64,000 bases of DNA, taken from the NCBI RefSeq assembly GCF_031143425.1, contig NC_090444.1, positions 1,346,708,323 to 1,346,772,322 on the forward strand, given 5' to 3'. This document shows, in pieces, positions 10,459 to 22,059 of this stretch (position 1 is its first letter; each line of letters begins with the position of its first letter). Origin of the DNA: Pleurodeles waltl. Taxonomy: Eukaryota; Chordata; Amphibia; Caudata; Salamandridae. Under the pieces are notes generated by a model that searched no databases, was not told the origin of the DNA, and worked only from the letters and a program-made list of their open reading frames with translations. The translations under genes and the position numbers were made by a program.

Positions 10459-10624
10459 GGGCCTGATTAATACCATGGCGGATGGGATAGTCTGTCACAA
10501 ACATGGCAGAGATCCGCCCGCCATTACAAGTTCCATAGGATATAATGGAACTTGTAATACGGCGGGTGGAAAATCCATCATGTTTGTGATGAGTATCCCA
10601 TCCGCTAAGGTCGTAATCAGGCCC
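10459..10624. mobile_element. GGGCCTGATTA foldback MITE (166 bp)
   Basis: Termini GGGCCTGATTA and TAATCAGGCCC lie in a nearly complete palindrome. The inner arms ATGGCGGATGGGATA and TATCCCATCCGC, and GTTCCATAGGATATAATGGAAC at the centre, also pair. Flanks are TTA and TTT, a 3-bp duplication with one mismatch. The whole element can fold as one long hairpin. Confidence 0.8.
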
Positions 10625-11659
10625 TTTGTGAGCCAGTTTCGTTAATTCCTGTTCGATGTTCAGACCTTCATCTACCCCTTTCACTCTCTACAGTAATTGA
10701 CCATTTTAAGTGGCTTTTTGAGACTCACCTTTGTATTCGGAGAATTTCAAACTATTCATGCCTATTAAGCCCCTCACTGTTGACTCAAGCTCCAGGATAC
10801 ATAGAAAAGGATGGCAGGTGTTGGCCTGCAATTATGTTATTGAGTTGCGTTATTGTCTGAACTTTTGGGAATATTTGGTGCTGTCATAACTGAGCTCCTA
10901 TTTGGAGATTTTGAGGCAGACATTCTAACTCTACTACTCTGCATGACATCCTGGAACACTTAAAACGGATAGAGCTTGCATATACTTGATGAAGACTAGA
11001 ATTGTATTGATTAGTGGTGGGTGCTGAAATCCTTACACTCAGGGTTTCTGTTACTCATGTTGGATTTTGCTTTGCTTAGGATTGTGGGGGAATCATTTTT
11101 GTTAATAACAACAGGATCTAAACCAGAGTGTGGTGAAGGGAGGGGCTGTGGGGAGTGTGCTTCAGACATTCTATAGTCTACTCCACACACTATAGTTTAT
11201 ATTTCACTTGGCCATCCATGTTTAAAAATGTGTCTCACTTTGCATATCTGACCTGTCTGGGCCCTGCCTTGGTGCAGCCTGTAGGATACCCTGTTTTAAT
11301 TATGGTTTGACACAAAAAAATTCTTAGCGCGAAGCTCAAGATCGTGAATGAGCTCAAACCATCTTCAATTAAGGGCATGATTTGCTAAATGCTTTGTACC
11401 AGCAAGAAGCTCTGCAACCATACACAGAGCAGTTCATTTTTATTGACTACCATTGCAAAAGGGGTTTTGCTCTGAAAATTTTACCTTTTCTTTTTGAAAA
11501 ACATGTTATGAGCTGCTTTCCGTAGCTTTACACCAATGTGTTAATAATTGTTGGAATCCACCATAGTTTTTGACGAAAACCTAATTCTACTAAAAAATCC
11601 AGTGCGAGCTTTGCTTCAATAACAAATGCCTACTGGGTTCAAGCGTAAACTAGGGGAAA
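10625..11659. other. Unassigned sequence
   Basis: No gene-like frame and no recognised repeat. Confidence 0.4.
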
Positions 11660-11993
11660 TGGGTTTATTTCTAAAAAAAAAAAAAAAAGTATTGTATATG
11701 TGCTATAGTGCACAGGACACATCCAATATAATGGATAGCTCTGAGTTTATGCAGGCTTACAAATTTGTACTTTATGGTAATGCTTCCAGTGCAATCCTGT
11801 GCTAAGCGGCAAACACTCGCCTCTGTAGCATATTGCAAGGGTGTGCATTGCACAAGGCAGGGAATGACAGCAAGAGTAGGCCAATCTTGGTAGTTATGTT
11901 TCTGTACTGTGTTCCCCACCCCCTTACACAACTCAGCACAGCAAATTTGGTTTCTGTGTTGCATTGTGTAGAAAATTAGTAAATCTGGGGCCA
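11660..11993. mobile_element. Probable truncated GGCCCC-ended MITE
   Basis: The right end reads TTAGTAAATCTGGGGCC, the inverse of the GGCCC-AGATTTA termini seen elsewhere in the window. The left end has no matching terminus and begins with a 16-A run at ~11674. Only the right terminus supports this call. Confidence 0.35.
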
Positions 11994-12289
11994 ACTGTGC
12001 ACTTGAAGGGGATCACTGACATAAGCCAACAGTATTGTGTAACAAATATATTGTGTCAAAAATATCACTTACAAAAATATCGTTTGCCTATCGTTATAAT
12101 GTAAGTACAAAAATATTGAAAAAACAATTACATTCATATCGTTAAAACATACAAAAATATAGTTTCTTAATATATATGTAGTTTAAAGTAGTACATTTTA
12201 AATACTATAGTATATACCATTAATATATTGTTATTAAATAAATCCCAATATTTACTACTATATAAAAATATAAACTTATATAAACACAC
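11994..12289. repeat. AT-rich degenerate short repeats
   Basis: From about 12040 to 12170 the motif ACAAAAATAT and variants recur irregularly, followed by AT-rich sequence. No gene. Confidence 0.5.
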
Positions 12290-12405
12290 ACATATATATG
12301 TGTGTATGTTTAAATATATATATATATATATATCATATATACATATATGATATATATATATATATATATATATGATATATATAATATATATATACATATA
12401 ACATT
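12290..12405. repeat. (TA)n microsatellite
   Basis: Long alternating TA/AT runs interrupted by CATATA and GATATA steps. Self-complementary and probably unstable. Frames encoding Tyr/Ile repeats here are artefacts. Confidence 0.9.
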
Positions 12406-12440
12406 TTGAAGAATGCACTTATTAGCAAAACAGTAATCCT

Positions 12441-12476
12441 CATCAACGCGTTTCGATCATAGCCTTGATCACGGTA
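12441..12476 (-). ncRNA. Hammerhead-ribozyme-like 3' half
   Basis: The minus strand contains GATCGAAACGCGTTGATG. This is GAAA followed by the palindromic CGCG third helix, UU and an arm, as in Penelope-type minimal hammerheads. An opposing GATC lies upstream, but the CUGANGA half is not intact (GTGATCA). Best read as a relic of a Penelope-like 3' end. Confidence 0.3.
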
Positions 12477-12612
12477 TGCTGAGGAACTAACCAAATCACT
12501 TTTAAAATTTGCATTAGTGACACAAACAAAGGACCATATAACATTGCAAGTGTTTCCCTTATCCGAGGGTAGCCGCCATCTTGGAATGTGTAAACTATAC
12601 CTCAAACATTCT

Positions 12613-13271
12613 GGGCCTCATTACAAGTCTGGCGGTCCTACACCCAGGTTGCTAGACCCCTGGGGAGGAGACCGCCGCGAGGCTGGTGGACTCCTCCACT
12701 GCCCCATTACAAGGTTTCCACTGGACCGACCAGTGGAAACCTCTGTAATCGGAGGTTTCCTCCGGTTAGCCTAATGGAACCTGGGTGGTGTCATTGGCCT
12801 CAGCTCCTCATGGAGCCGAGGCCAATGCTATCGCACAGAGGATGATCCTAGCACACTCGAAATACACACTGCTTGCCGCAGCAGACAGTGTGCATTCCGA
12901 GGGTGCTGGGCAGGGGGGCTCCTGCACTACCCATAACATGGTCATGGGCAGTGCTGGAGCCTCCCCTGTGGCCCCTGGCTCTGGCTTTCTGCCAACATTT
13001 CCCTGGCAGGGACCCCGCCATAGAAAGGCTGGCAGAAAGCGATGTCGATGTCGTAATCAGCACGTCAGTACTGTTTTAAGCACTGCTGTGGCTGAGCATG
13101 ATTTTACTGCCTCCTACCCGTCGGGATCTAGGATCCTGATGGTGGCGGCGGTCCCCTGGTGGTCGGACCACCAGGGTCGTAACATGGCAATCCGGACCAC
13201 CTTGTGTGTGGCAGTCCAACCGCCACTGTGCATTTCGCAGTCCTCGGACCACCAAAATCATAATGAGGCCC
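12613..13271. mobile_element. GGGCCTCATTA-ended hairpin-chain MITE
   Basis: Starts GGGCCTCATTACAAGTC and ends ATCATAATGAGGCCC, flanked by TCT and TAT. Successive internal hairpins include GGTTTCCACTGG/CCAGTGGAAACC (12713-12742), GGCCTCAGCTCC/GGAGCCGAGGCC (12796-12824) and CCTGGTGGTC/GACCACCAGG (13156-13175). Part of its interior matches 14284-14719 in the same orientation. Frames of up to 191 codons crossing it are not genes. Confidence 0.75.
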
Positions 13272-13289
13272 TATGTTTGTATTCATCAG

Positions 13290-13729
13290 CCCACTTTGGT
13301 GGTATTGACTGGACTACAAGAGTATTAACAAGAAAGTGCGTGAAATATACCTTGTATTGAGTATCATCAGAGACCATGTAAATTGGGTACAATGATGTCA
13401 AATATGTGCATAAGGAAATCCAGCTAGATAAGATTTGTTCAATGTGGGCTGATCAATGTAATTATCTGTTGAATCACAGTTTGCATATTGCCACTTGGGC
13501 AATATCGATCGGGTTATAAGAGCCTTGCATTGATGCGATTGCTTATTTGGACGTATTTGGAGTGGCAATAAGAAAATGGTTGGAATGAACATTGCATCAA
13601 ACACTATCACAGAACATGTGGAATTGGGTAATATATTGTTTATACAGGCTAAAAACATGTGTATAGGAAAACCCAATAATGATAAGGTGGTGCAATGCTG
13701 GCTGATGAATACACACATAGGGCCTCATT
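13290..13729. repeat. Diverged ~241-bp tandem repeat
   Basis: Two related units follow each other. AATTGGGTA recurs at 13381 and 13622, with CATGT upstream and a downstream block of TGTGCATAAGGAAA against TGTGTATAGGAAAA, then GGGCTGATCAATG against TGGCTGATGAATA. Divergence is substantial, so this is an old duplication. Confidence 0.55.
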
Positions 13730-14719
13730 TACAAGAAACTGGTGCATCGTAATCGATGTGCCAGTTTTCTTGACCCAGCCCTGGACCCACTAATGATGCA
13801 ATGGTAGCACTGTATTTATGATACAGCGCACCATGGTGCACATTTCTACCAATGCATCAGAAATTCTGACGCATTTGCTAAACCAATGCATTGGTGGACT
13901 AGTGTAAAAAGAATGATGCTACTCCAGCTTTGCGAGAGGGGTCCAATGTTAAAAAGCCTAGCGTCACTTTATGCTGCCCTGAGCTGACGGTAAAAAATTG
14001 ACACTGTGAAGGGGCAGAATGGTGCAGAGAAATATTATAGATTTCAATACATCATTTCCACGTGGCTTTTAACGGGGGAACGTCTACCTTGCATACATTA
14101 TGCCTGGCGCAGGTATAATGTGGCACAAGGCTTTACAAATTGGCGCAAAGGTCCCATTGCATCAGTTTGTAAATGTGGCGCACTGAAGAGGACTGCTTTG
14201 CACCACCGCTGTGTCAAAAAAATGTACGCAATGCTGGTGTATAATTTACAACCCCCTTGCGCCATTCTTGCATCAGTTTTTAATGTCTTATAATGATGTT
14301 TCCACCGGTCAGCCCAGTGGAAGCAGTACAGCGGCATTGGGAGGCCAATGTTGTTGCACACAGCACCCTCGGAATGCACACTGTCTGCCATAGCAAGCAG
14401 TGTGCATTCTGAGGCTGCTGGCGGGGGCGCAGCACAGCCTTTCCCCCAGCCTTTTTATTGAGGAAAACGTGCCATGAAAAGGATGGTGGAAAGGAAAGTA
14501 GTGGTCAGCAAGGCGGTGTCAAACTCGGCACCGCCGTGGCTGATCACAACTTCGACTGCCGCCAACCCATCAGGAGTCATGATCCCAGCGGAGGCAGCTG
14601 TCTCCTGGCGGACTGATCACCAGGATTGTAATCTGGCAGTCTGACTGCCAGAACTGCAACGGTCCGACCACCACTGTGAGTTTGGCTGTTCGTGGGCCGC
14701 TAAACTCGTAATTAGGCCC
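13730..14719. mobile_element. Composite GGGCC-ended MITE
   Basis: The left terminus is GGGCCTCATTTACAAG, the right is GTAATTAGGCCC. The left ~550 bp resembles the GGGGCATATTTAC class, with a hairpin between ACTGGTGCATC and GATGTGCCAGT at 13739-13766. The right ~435 bp (14284-14719) matches the interior and end of 12613-13271. The element therefore looks like a fusion of two subfamilies or a nested insertion. Flanks read ATA and TAT. Confidence 0.6.
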
Positions 14720-16370
14720 TATATGTTAAAAATTCATAATTATACAAACAATAATACCACACAAAATTAATATATTTCTGTGTTCAGTTATTAAAAACGT
14801 GATATTTTCTGCAAATACGTTTGAAGGGTCACCCCCACAAATGCCTAGATGCCTGTTGAACCTTGAGAAAGCCTCCTGGACTTTCTGAGTAGTTTTACAC
14901 CTTTTATTAACGATCACGCAGTACTTTTTTTGCATTTGTTTTCAATAGAATGTTTTTTGTTTACATTTCTTTTGGGCCCTTTGGTTTGTTATTTTGCTTT
15001 TTTAATTATTCATTTTTTATTTAAACATTTTTGTGTAGATCCGTAAACTCAGTATTAATTTCCATCTTGATTTCTTATGCATAACATCTCATACATTATA
15101 TCTGGTTCCTTCTTTGCAGTTGAGGCCAGAATGCCAAAGGCAATCTTGGGCTATGCTTAGGTTCGCCTCTGTGGAATACTCTGGTAGCCACTGCTCAGAA
15201 ACAGACTGTTTCCAGCCTGTCAGATATGCATTAAACTGACAAACTGGATCCAACATGAAAAATGCCAAGGTCTTCCGTTTCCCGAACGATCTGATAACTA
15301 TGTAAGGGACTCTAAGCTGGTAAACAGTGGATCCAGTTAAAGGTCAGCTGGAGGTGAGAGTAAAAAAACAGACACTAGACCTTTTCGCTTTATTAATAAT
15401 ATCATTACAGGATGTAGAAAATCATACCTGAAGGCTGTTAATGCAAGAGAAAAAGCCAAAACAAAAAATGTTTGCCATAATCTAGGATGTCACAAGAATC
15501 CACTATATTTAAAATATTTATGAAGAGTAAACAGAGTTTTAAAAAGTGCTGAGTACAGAAGGTCATAATAGCGTGTGTTCTTAGGCAGGCAGTGCTCATT
15601 TTCTTATGCCACATAAACTATACATGAAATATACCCTTTTAAGGACAAAAAAACAGCAATTTCACAGAAACAATAACTAAAGTTGTCTATGGTGTTTCAG
15701 CCTTGTCATAATTTTAAGGTCATCAACACAGTAAATGTAGTCAAGAGTGCAATAAATGGGAGGCCTTATGGTACAAAAGATTCAGGGGCTAGGACGTATT
15801 GGAAATGCACTGCGTAAATGTTGTAGAATTAATCACTGGTAGGAAATCAGGCTGCTAATTGATGACTAAAGAAGTGTCAAACAAATCAAATTCGACGACC
15901 AGAGATACACCAAGGTCTGTGTGCTCCACGTGAAAAAAGCCAATTGTGGATAGTTGCGGACTGACTAACATGCTTTCCACTAATCTTATAATTAATATTA
16001 CCTTAAATTATGTTTTTGCTTACTGAAACATTGTTGATTACAACAAATATTGTTCAGGGTTTTTTTTAGGTTAATGTGTGGTTCTGTTGGTTGCTTAAAT
16101 TGTGTGCAAAAATGTAATCAATGTATTGTGTGAAGGCTGGAAAATAGTGTAGTATTTATTAAGCGTGGCCTGTGTAAGACATCTTTGGTGGTGTTAGGGG
16201 TGAATATGGATGTTGAGCATGATCTTAGTCTTCTGCTATTAAGTCATGAGTTTGTAGCCTAGGGTTTCTATTTGAGGTGTCATTTCCAGTATACATTTCT
16301 ACTTGTTGATTTTACAAAGTAGATATATTTGATGGTACATATTTTGACTCCTTGGTTGTACCTGCTTTTG
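14720..16370. other. Unassigned AT-rich sequence
   Basis: No recognisable gene, terminal repeat or tandem array. Only short frames. Confidence 0.4.
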
Positions 16371-17028
16371 CATGGCAGTTGGCTTTGGGACAAAGTCAGG
16401 CCACATTATTACTTCAATAGATCTGCCTTTGCCCCAAATCCTACGTTTTTTAAGCTGGCCTAACACCAGTCACACTGCCTTGCACAGATTAACAGTGAGT
16501 GGCGCAAAGAGTTTTTGGAGCTGCACAAACATCAATGGTTGGCGCAAAATAGCTTTTGCATGTGACAGTTGCTGCTTTTTCTACCACTAAGTGTAGCTCT
16601 GAGTTGACCAGAGCAACCCTTTGATAAACCTAGGTCCTTGTGTCTTGACCTCACACATCACATGCATCTTTACCCACATAGTATACCCATACACTTTTCC
16701 AAACAAACATATTGGTTCAACTCTTGTTTATTGCGAATGTGTGCTGCATACATTTTATATAATGAACGAAAAACATGATCTGCAAATGTGCCATCTGAAA
16801 TAATATATAAAACGATCAAAATAAATAAGCATGAAGCATTCACATTGTTTGTCCATCTCGGAGATGAGGAATAAGATCCTCTCATTCACACAGACCTCCA
16901 CACTGAAATTACACCACGTGACAACAAGCTTTGACTGCAAATAAAATGTTCAGCTTTCCTGACTGGACTGTTGATAAACAATACACAGAGGTAAAGCTCA
17001 CAGACTTGTGACTGCAAAATCACTTATA
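16371..17028. other. Unassigned sequence
   Basis: Short frames on both strands near 16670-16940 have no recognisable domain. Confidence 0.35.
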
Positions 17029-17165
17029 CCCACACACACTCCTGATTTATTACACACCGATTATATTCACCCTCACATGGACACACTCCCATTTCATTTG
17101 GCACCCCTCACTAGTTTTTCAACACACAGACCCACACACACAAACACACACACCCCCGGGCTTTG
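17029..17165. repeat. Imperfect (CA)n-rich tract
   Basis: CACACA-type runs separated by CCTC and ACAC variants, densest at 17125-17155. Confidence 0.6.
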
Positions 17166-19310
17166 CTGCACCCAACCCAAAATCACAGTAAAAGTGGCAT
17201 AAACGAAGATGTAGACAGTCATCCCCGGTGCCCTCCACCACTGAACTACCATGAATAACACAATGCCAAGGGCCACCACAAACACAGGCCAGTAAGCCCG
17301 AGAACAAGGGCGTATGAGTGGCCAGCAATCTAAGCCTGGAGCTTATGGGAGAACTGATGCCTGCTACCTGAATTGGGGGACTAGTGACTGACCATCAGCA
17401 GAACTGTGAGCCTAGCTGGGTGCTGGTGTTTTCAGTGGTCCTTTTACCCCTGCAATCCGTCCACTCATTCCTATCACCAAAAGGATAATCTATTACCACC
17501 TCAGTTTTTCGAGGGTCCGTTCTCTTGCACAGCACAATGTCAATAAGGCCTGCTTTGGCCTGGAAGGACAGCAGTCCCATTCACTGGCACTCGTAACTTG
17601 CCGGGCATAACAACATTCCCCGGTCTTGGAGACTCCCTTGGACAGCTCTCAGACCTCTCAGATTACATAAATTATACAACGGTGCCTCTATATTATTGCT
17701 GTACAATGATTCTTAGGCGATGCCTCTAATTGCCTGGGAATGCACTGTAGCACTGGTGCCACCTGCAGTGAAATCTTAAATCGTATGCTAAACTGGCCAT
17801 GTTTCACACACCCTTAACTGTCTGCTTCAAAACAGCTATATTAAGGACTAGGCTATAACTCTTGAGCCACAAAACATTTTGTTATTAGGGCTGCACTTTG
17901 GGGCATCTTGGTGTTCTGAGCCTTAGTGGTCGTGTGAGTACCACATTAAGGTATATCCAAACGGGGCAACAAAGTATTTAAATAAGTTTTGTTTTCGGAG
18001 GCTCTAGCAAGACAAAAATATTTCATCAAATAGGGAGGAACTTTCATCTGTCTTGTGGGCTCTTTAAGGGTTTGCTTCTTCATTGAAGGAAAGGCAGTCC
18101 TGTTAAGGATAGACAATCATGCTGCCAGACCTATATCATTCAGAAAGGGAGCACAAGATGCCCAGTTGTAGCTCAGGTGGCTCAGGAGATCTGCACCTGG
18201 GTGGAAAATAATCTGTTTTTCATTTGAGCTTCTTATCTTCCTGAGTGAGAGAACTAAGTAGCAGATTGACTCAGCAATGTATTTTCCTTCACCAGTAACC
18301 AGAGTCCTTTCATTTGATCACAAATCAGTTTGGTCTTACCTATCTCAATTTGTTTTCTTCCAAGGAAACAGCCTTCTTCCCCAGGTTTGCACGGTGACTG
18401 GTGTCAGGAAGCCTGGGGAGGGTGGATGTCCTATGTGTGAAAGGTCTCCTAATGGGCTCATTCATGTCTTTCCTCCATTCCTTTCCTACTGAGGGTGCTG
18501 AGAAAAAGTTTTAGGATGCAACATGTGACATTAATTGTCCTTTCAGGCTTCACTAACCTGGTTTTCTTCTCTCCTCCATCTGCCAGTAACTATTCCACTT
18601 CTTTCTCTGAGTCCCTTCACTTGGTTTCCTCTCGAACCCACCAATATTTTTGCCTGCCTCCCTTTACCTTACAGCTTGGAGAATAAAATGAGAGGTCTAA
18701 AGTGGGTTTGGCTAGTCTAGAATCGTAGCACCAATCCTATTAACCACTATTGCATGTTACAAAAAAAATTATTCTAACTTTGAAATAAGGTGTTTTGAAT
18801 TGAGAGTGGGGCATAAATCAATTTCTAATATTGCATTTGCTTCGGAATGGATTCATTAAGGGTTTGGCACCTTCTACTCTGGCAGTTCAGTGGGCAGTTA
18901 TCAGCTGTTTCTGGGAATCTTAGGGTACTTTGGAGAGACTGGTCCCTTGGTTTGCAGGCTTTCTAAGCTCTTTCAAAATAAGAAGTCCAACCTGCATTCT
19001 CCTATTCCTCCTTGGCATCTGCTGGCGCTATTACATGGCCCACAAGGTACAGACATATGTGTATGGTTTAAACATCCAGTCAATCAAAATGGAGTCTAAA
19101 AATTGTGCTGGTAAAGTCAACACTGTGAATGCCCTTATGATGAAAATAGTTTTGTGCAGTTTGTTTTTTCCCCTCATCGACTGCTTTTAAGTGGGAAGGT
19201 GGTGTGTGTCCTTTCAATCACTAATACACCTATTTCTTCCTCCCCCTTTCATCCCAGCATTTTTTGGGCACTCTCTTGGGACAACGTAGGCCTTGTATTG
19301 TTATGAGAGC
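17166..19310. other. Unassigned sequence
   Basis: Includes short plus-strand frames at 18277-18720 and 18890-19190. None has a recognisable domain, splice context or conserved motif. Confidence 0.35.
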
Positions 19311-19940
19311 GTGGCCAAGGGAAGGCTCCATGATGGAGGACCAGGAGCGTGCAAAACATTTGCACCCGTCCTTAGGCTTACATTGTCCCATGAAGCCTGT
19401 TCCTTAATAGGAAGGGTTGACTTTTAGAAATAACAAGTTGAGACATACCGGACTAATGTAAGTGACTGGAGACATTAAAACTGACAGTGTCAGATTATAG
19501 GAGTCTATTCGTTGTATAAAAGGAGAAGTATTTATCCACTTGGTCCTGAAGAAGCGTCACTGGATCCTGTTGGACCACAGAGACGCAAAACATGTTGACC
19601 CTTTTCAAGGGATGGTCTGGTAGTTCCTTGCCTCCCATTTTCCTATAAAATTGGTAAAGAGTGATTGATCATTACCTCATTCTCACTCTCCTTATTATTT
19701 TTTATTCTTGGCCATTACCCACCGTGGATTAATAAAATTGTTACCCTGAGGTCTGGGTCTTGAGCCAATTTTAGTTTCTTTGTGTTTCTCTCCTTACTTC
19801 TTTCTTCCAAACCCACCCTTGGGGTCTTGGCTTCATCGAGAAAAGATCTCCAGCAAAGAGCCCCCCTTCGGGGGTGCCCGTCAGACATTGCAGCGCCGGT
19901 CTGATAAGGAGCATACCCGATGATGAAGCATGACACCCCG
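19311..19940 (+). mobile_element. Possible Penelope-like element terminal fragment
   Basis: The segment carries a TATA-like TTGTATAAAAGG (19513) about 30 bp before a hammerhead-like motif (19542-19600), the arrangement expected of Penelope-like terminal repeats. No GIY-YIG or RT remnant was recognised. The class rests on the ribozyme-like motif. Confidence 0.35.
19542..19600 (+). ncRNA. Hammerhead-ribozyme-like motif with decayed core
   Basis: GGTC (19542-19545) pairs with GACC (19597-19600) as helix I. CTGAAGA (19546-19552) fits the core CUGANGA exactly. GCGTC (19554-19558) pairs with GACGC (19582-19586) as helix II. Then AAAA, a 4-bp palindromic CATG third helix and TT before the cleavage site. 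The expected G of GAAA is an A at 19587, consistent with CpG decay, which predicts inactivity. The very short palindromic helix III is typical of Penelope hammerheads, which act as dimers. Confidence 0.5.
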
Positions 19941-20108
19941 TTGGGTGTATGAGGACTCGTGCTCCTAAAATTAGGACTTCCCTTTGTCTACTCTCTTTTT
20001 TCCTTCTTTGTAACAGTGTATCAATATTTTTTGTCTTACAGTATTAGTAAAGGGAGGCTATACACTGGACCATTAACTCCCCCAGTCCCTTTCTTATTAT
20101 CATCATCG

Positions 20109-20335
20109 TATAAATAAGGCGCACAGGCCTTAAAGTCATTTTTTGGATGGGAACACCTACCTTGCATGTCATTAACGCAAGGTAGTTTCCCGCATCCAGA
20201 AAATGACGCACACAGAGGGATTTTGACGTTCGCGGGTTAGGGCATCAAAGTATAAATATGGTGTTGGGTTTGCACCTAATTTTTTACGCAAATTTTGATG
20301 CAAATTTGGCACAACCAGAGTATAAATATGCCCCT
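20109..20335. mobile_element. Truncated copy of the GGGCCATATTTATAC MITE
   Basis: Aligns with the last ~225 bp of 8470-9381, including CTACCTTGCATGTCATTAACG, and ends GAGTATAAATATGCCCC. The left ~690 bp of the family is missing. It contains two local hairpins. Confidence 0.8.
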
Positions 20336-20800
20336 CAGTTCTATCTGAAAGTTCAAAGCTCTTGACGGCGGGCAAACTCCAAGTGGGCGAAGTCCAATGT
20401 CAGGACCCAGGAATGTGTCATCATCAGGGTGCTGCCTGGGATAGGTCACGTGAAACATTTTACGTTCAGACTTTAAATTTTTTCTGGAAGTCAGAATCCT
20501 TTCAGTGGGCAATCCAGCAAGCTGAGTACAACTTTACACGCTGTGGCTCAGCAGTGGTCCAGTGGTAGCCTCTGGTTCTTTTGAAGAAAAGTTCAGAAAA
20601 AGTTGAAAAATATTTCTAAGTGTTCAGGCTTGAAATCAGGGACTGCCTGGTCAGGAGTCGAATTAGTGCACCTGAAGGGATCATGCTGACGAGGCCCAGA
20701 AATGCAGTGACATTAGTTTGGTGGGGGCCGCTAGCCAGGCATTCCCCAAATAAACAGAGAGACATTGCGTGAGAGTGGCTACACTGTCCTAGCCCTTCCC
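20336..20800. other. Unassigned repeat-like sequence
   Basis: No gene. Possibly part of the flanking L1 5' untranslated region, but no boundary can be drawn. Confidence 0.3.
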
Positions 20801-20924
20801 CCCACTCGGTGAGCACTAAGGAACTTTGCCTTCTTGGGGCAGGCCGGTGAGTCCAGAGTCCTGTGAGTGGTGATTTTCTCTCCCTCCTCCTCTGTGTGAG
20901 CGATTTCTGGACTGCTGCTGCTTG

Positions 20925-21560
20925 GTCATGGTCCAGCCTAATGTCTCCAAGCCACTGCCTCCAAGAACTATTATGAATGAGCTGTCGGTCTCCCCTGTGC
21001 CGCAAATTTGATCTGCCAACTAGAGGCTACTCTGGAGAAGCTTACAGCAATGTTAGACAAAATCCTATAAGCCATTCACGACTCAAAGACTGCCATGGAG
21101 GCCCAAATGGGGGTGATACATATGGAAATGGGGCTGCTGTGGGCTGATCACGCCAAGCTGGTAGATAGAATGGATGACTGAGAGTGCTCCCTGACATCAA
21201 TGAGGTCCACCATGGTGACCATGCAGGAACACCTAAAGACCCTACAGACAGAGGTACAAGAGCTAAAGACACAAGCAGAGGATGCAGAGGGACACTCCCG
21301 GCAGTGGCCAGGATGTGGCTGAGATCCAAGAGGGTCGTGGATCTGCCTGAGGTGGAGGGAAGTGAAAGCTAGGGTGGAGCAGGAATAAGCCTCGCCGCCA
21401 TCACCCCCAGTGGTCACGGGCCCAACTATCGCAGGAACAGGCAGCTAGGGAATAGGCACGGGGATGATGGAGGTCTCTCTACATGGCACAAACAGGTATG
21501 AGGTCCTGGCCCCCGAGACAGACCTGGAATCTGTGGCTTAGGCTCCCAGCTTAGAGGCTT
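20925..21560 (+). pseudogene. L1 ORF1 remnant
   Basis: Conceptual reading gives LTAMLDKIL, then DSKTAMEAQMG, WADHAKLVDRMDD and LKTLQTEVQELKTQAEDAEGH, a heptad-rich coiled coil as in the trimerising region of L1 ORF1 protein, the RNA-binding chaperone of the L1 ribonucleoprotein. The typical RRNN motif after the coil is altered to RQWPGC-like residues. In-frame stops occur after the first segment (near 21069), after RMDD (near 21180) and later. The RRM and C-terminal domains cannot be followed. Start is approximate. Confidence 0.65.
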
Positions 21561-22059
21561 CAGAGGAAGAGCACACTACAACCCTGGAAGGATTGTTGAG
21601 ATTGCAGATGCTGTAACTAGGACTGCATTGGACTGGTGAGTCATGCTATGACTCATTGTTCTGTCTTGGTGGGGTGTAGTTTGGTGGGCCCTGGAGTGCT
21701 CCAGGGTGTTTACACTCAAGAGAACAGCTACCAGACATGCAACCAGAGGTAGCTGACTGATGACTTCTTTTTTCTGCTCCCCAGTTGGCTTACCAAAGCA
21801 CAGTATTTGTGCACTGGGGCTAGACTTGTTGATGGACCTATTGTGTGGGGAGTTGTGGCAAGATGCATGTTTCCATCTGAGCCAAAGGTGGGGGAATGAT
21901 TTTGTTGTTGTTGTTTTCAGGTTTTGATTTGACATGAGAGAGAGTCATTAATAGGAGATTGCGAGGTTGGAAAGGGGAGGCACAGGTATATGCACAAGTG
22001 GCTCGCCTGTTGATTACCACATGGATCATTTCTGGGGCATGGCAACACCGGTGCAGTGA

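Noticed and set aside
12785..13360. 191-codon plus-strand frame
   Set aside because: Crosses the right end of a MITE into unrelated DNA. Composition mirrors hairpin repeats and no motif is seen.
20616..21005. 129-codon minus-strand frame
   Set aside because: Antisense to the plus-strand L1 leader/ORF1. No domain recognised.
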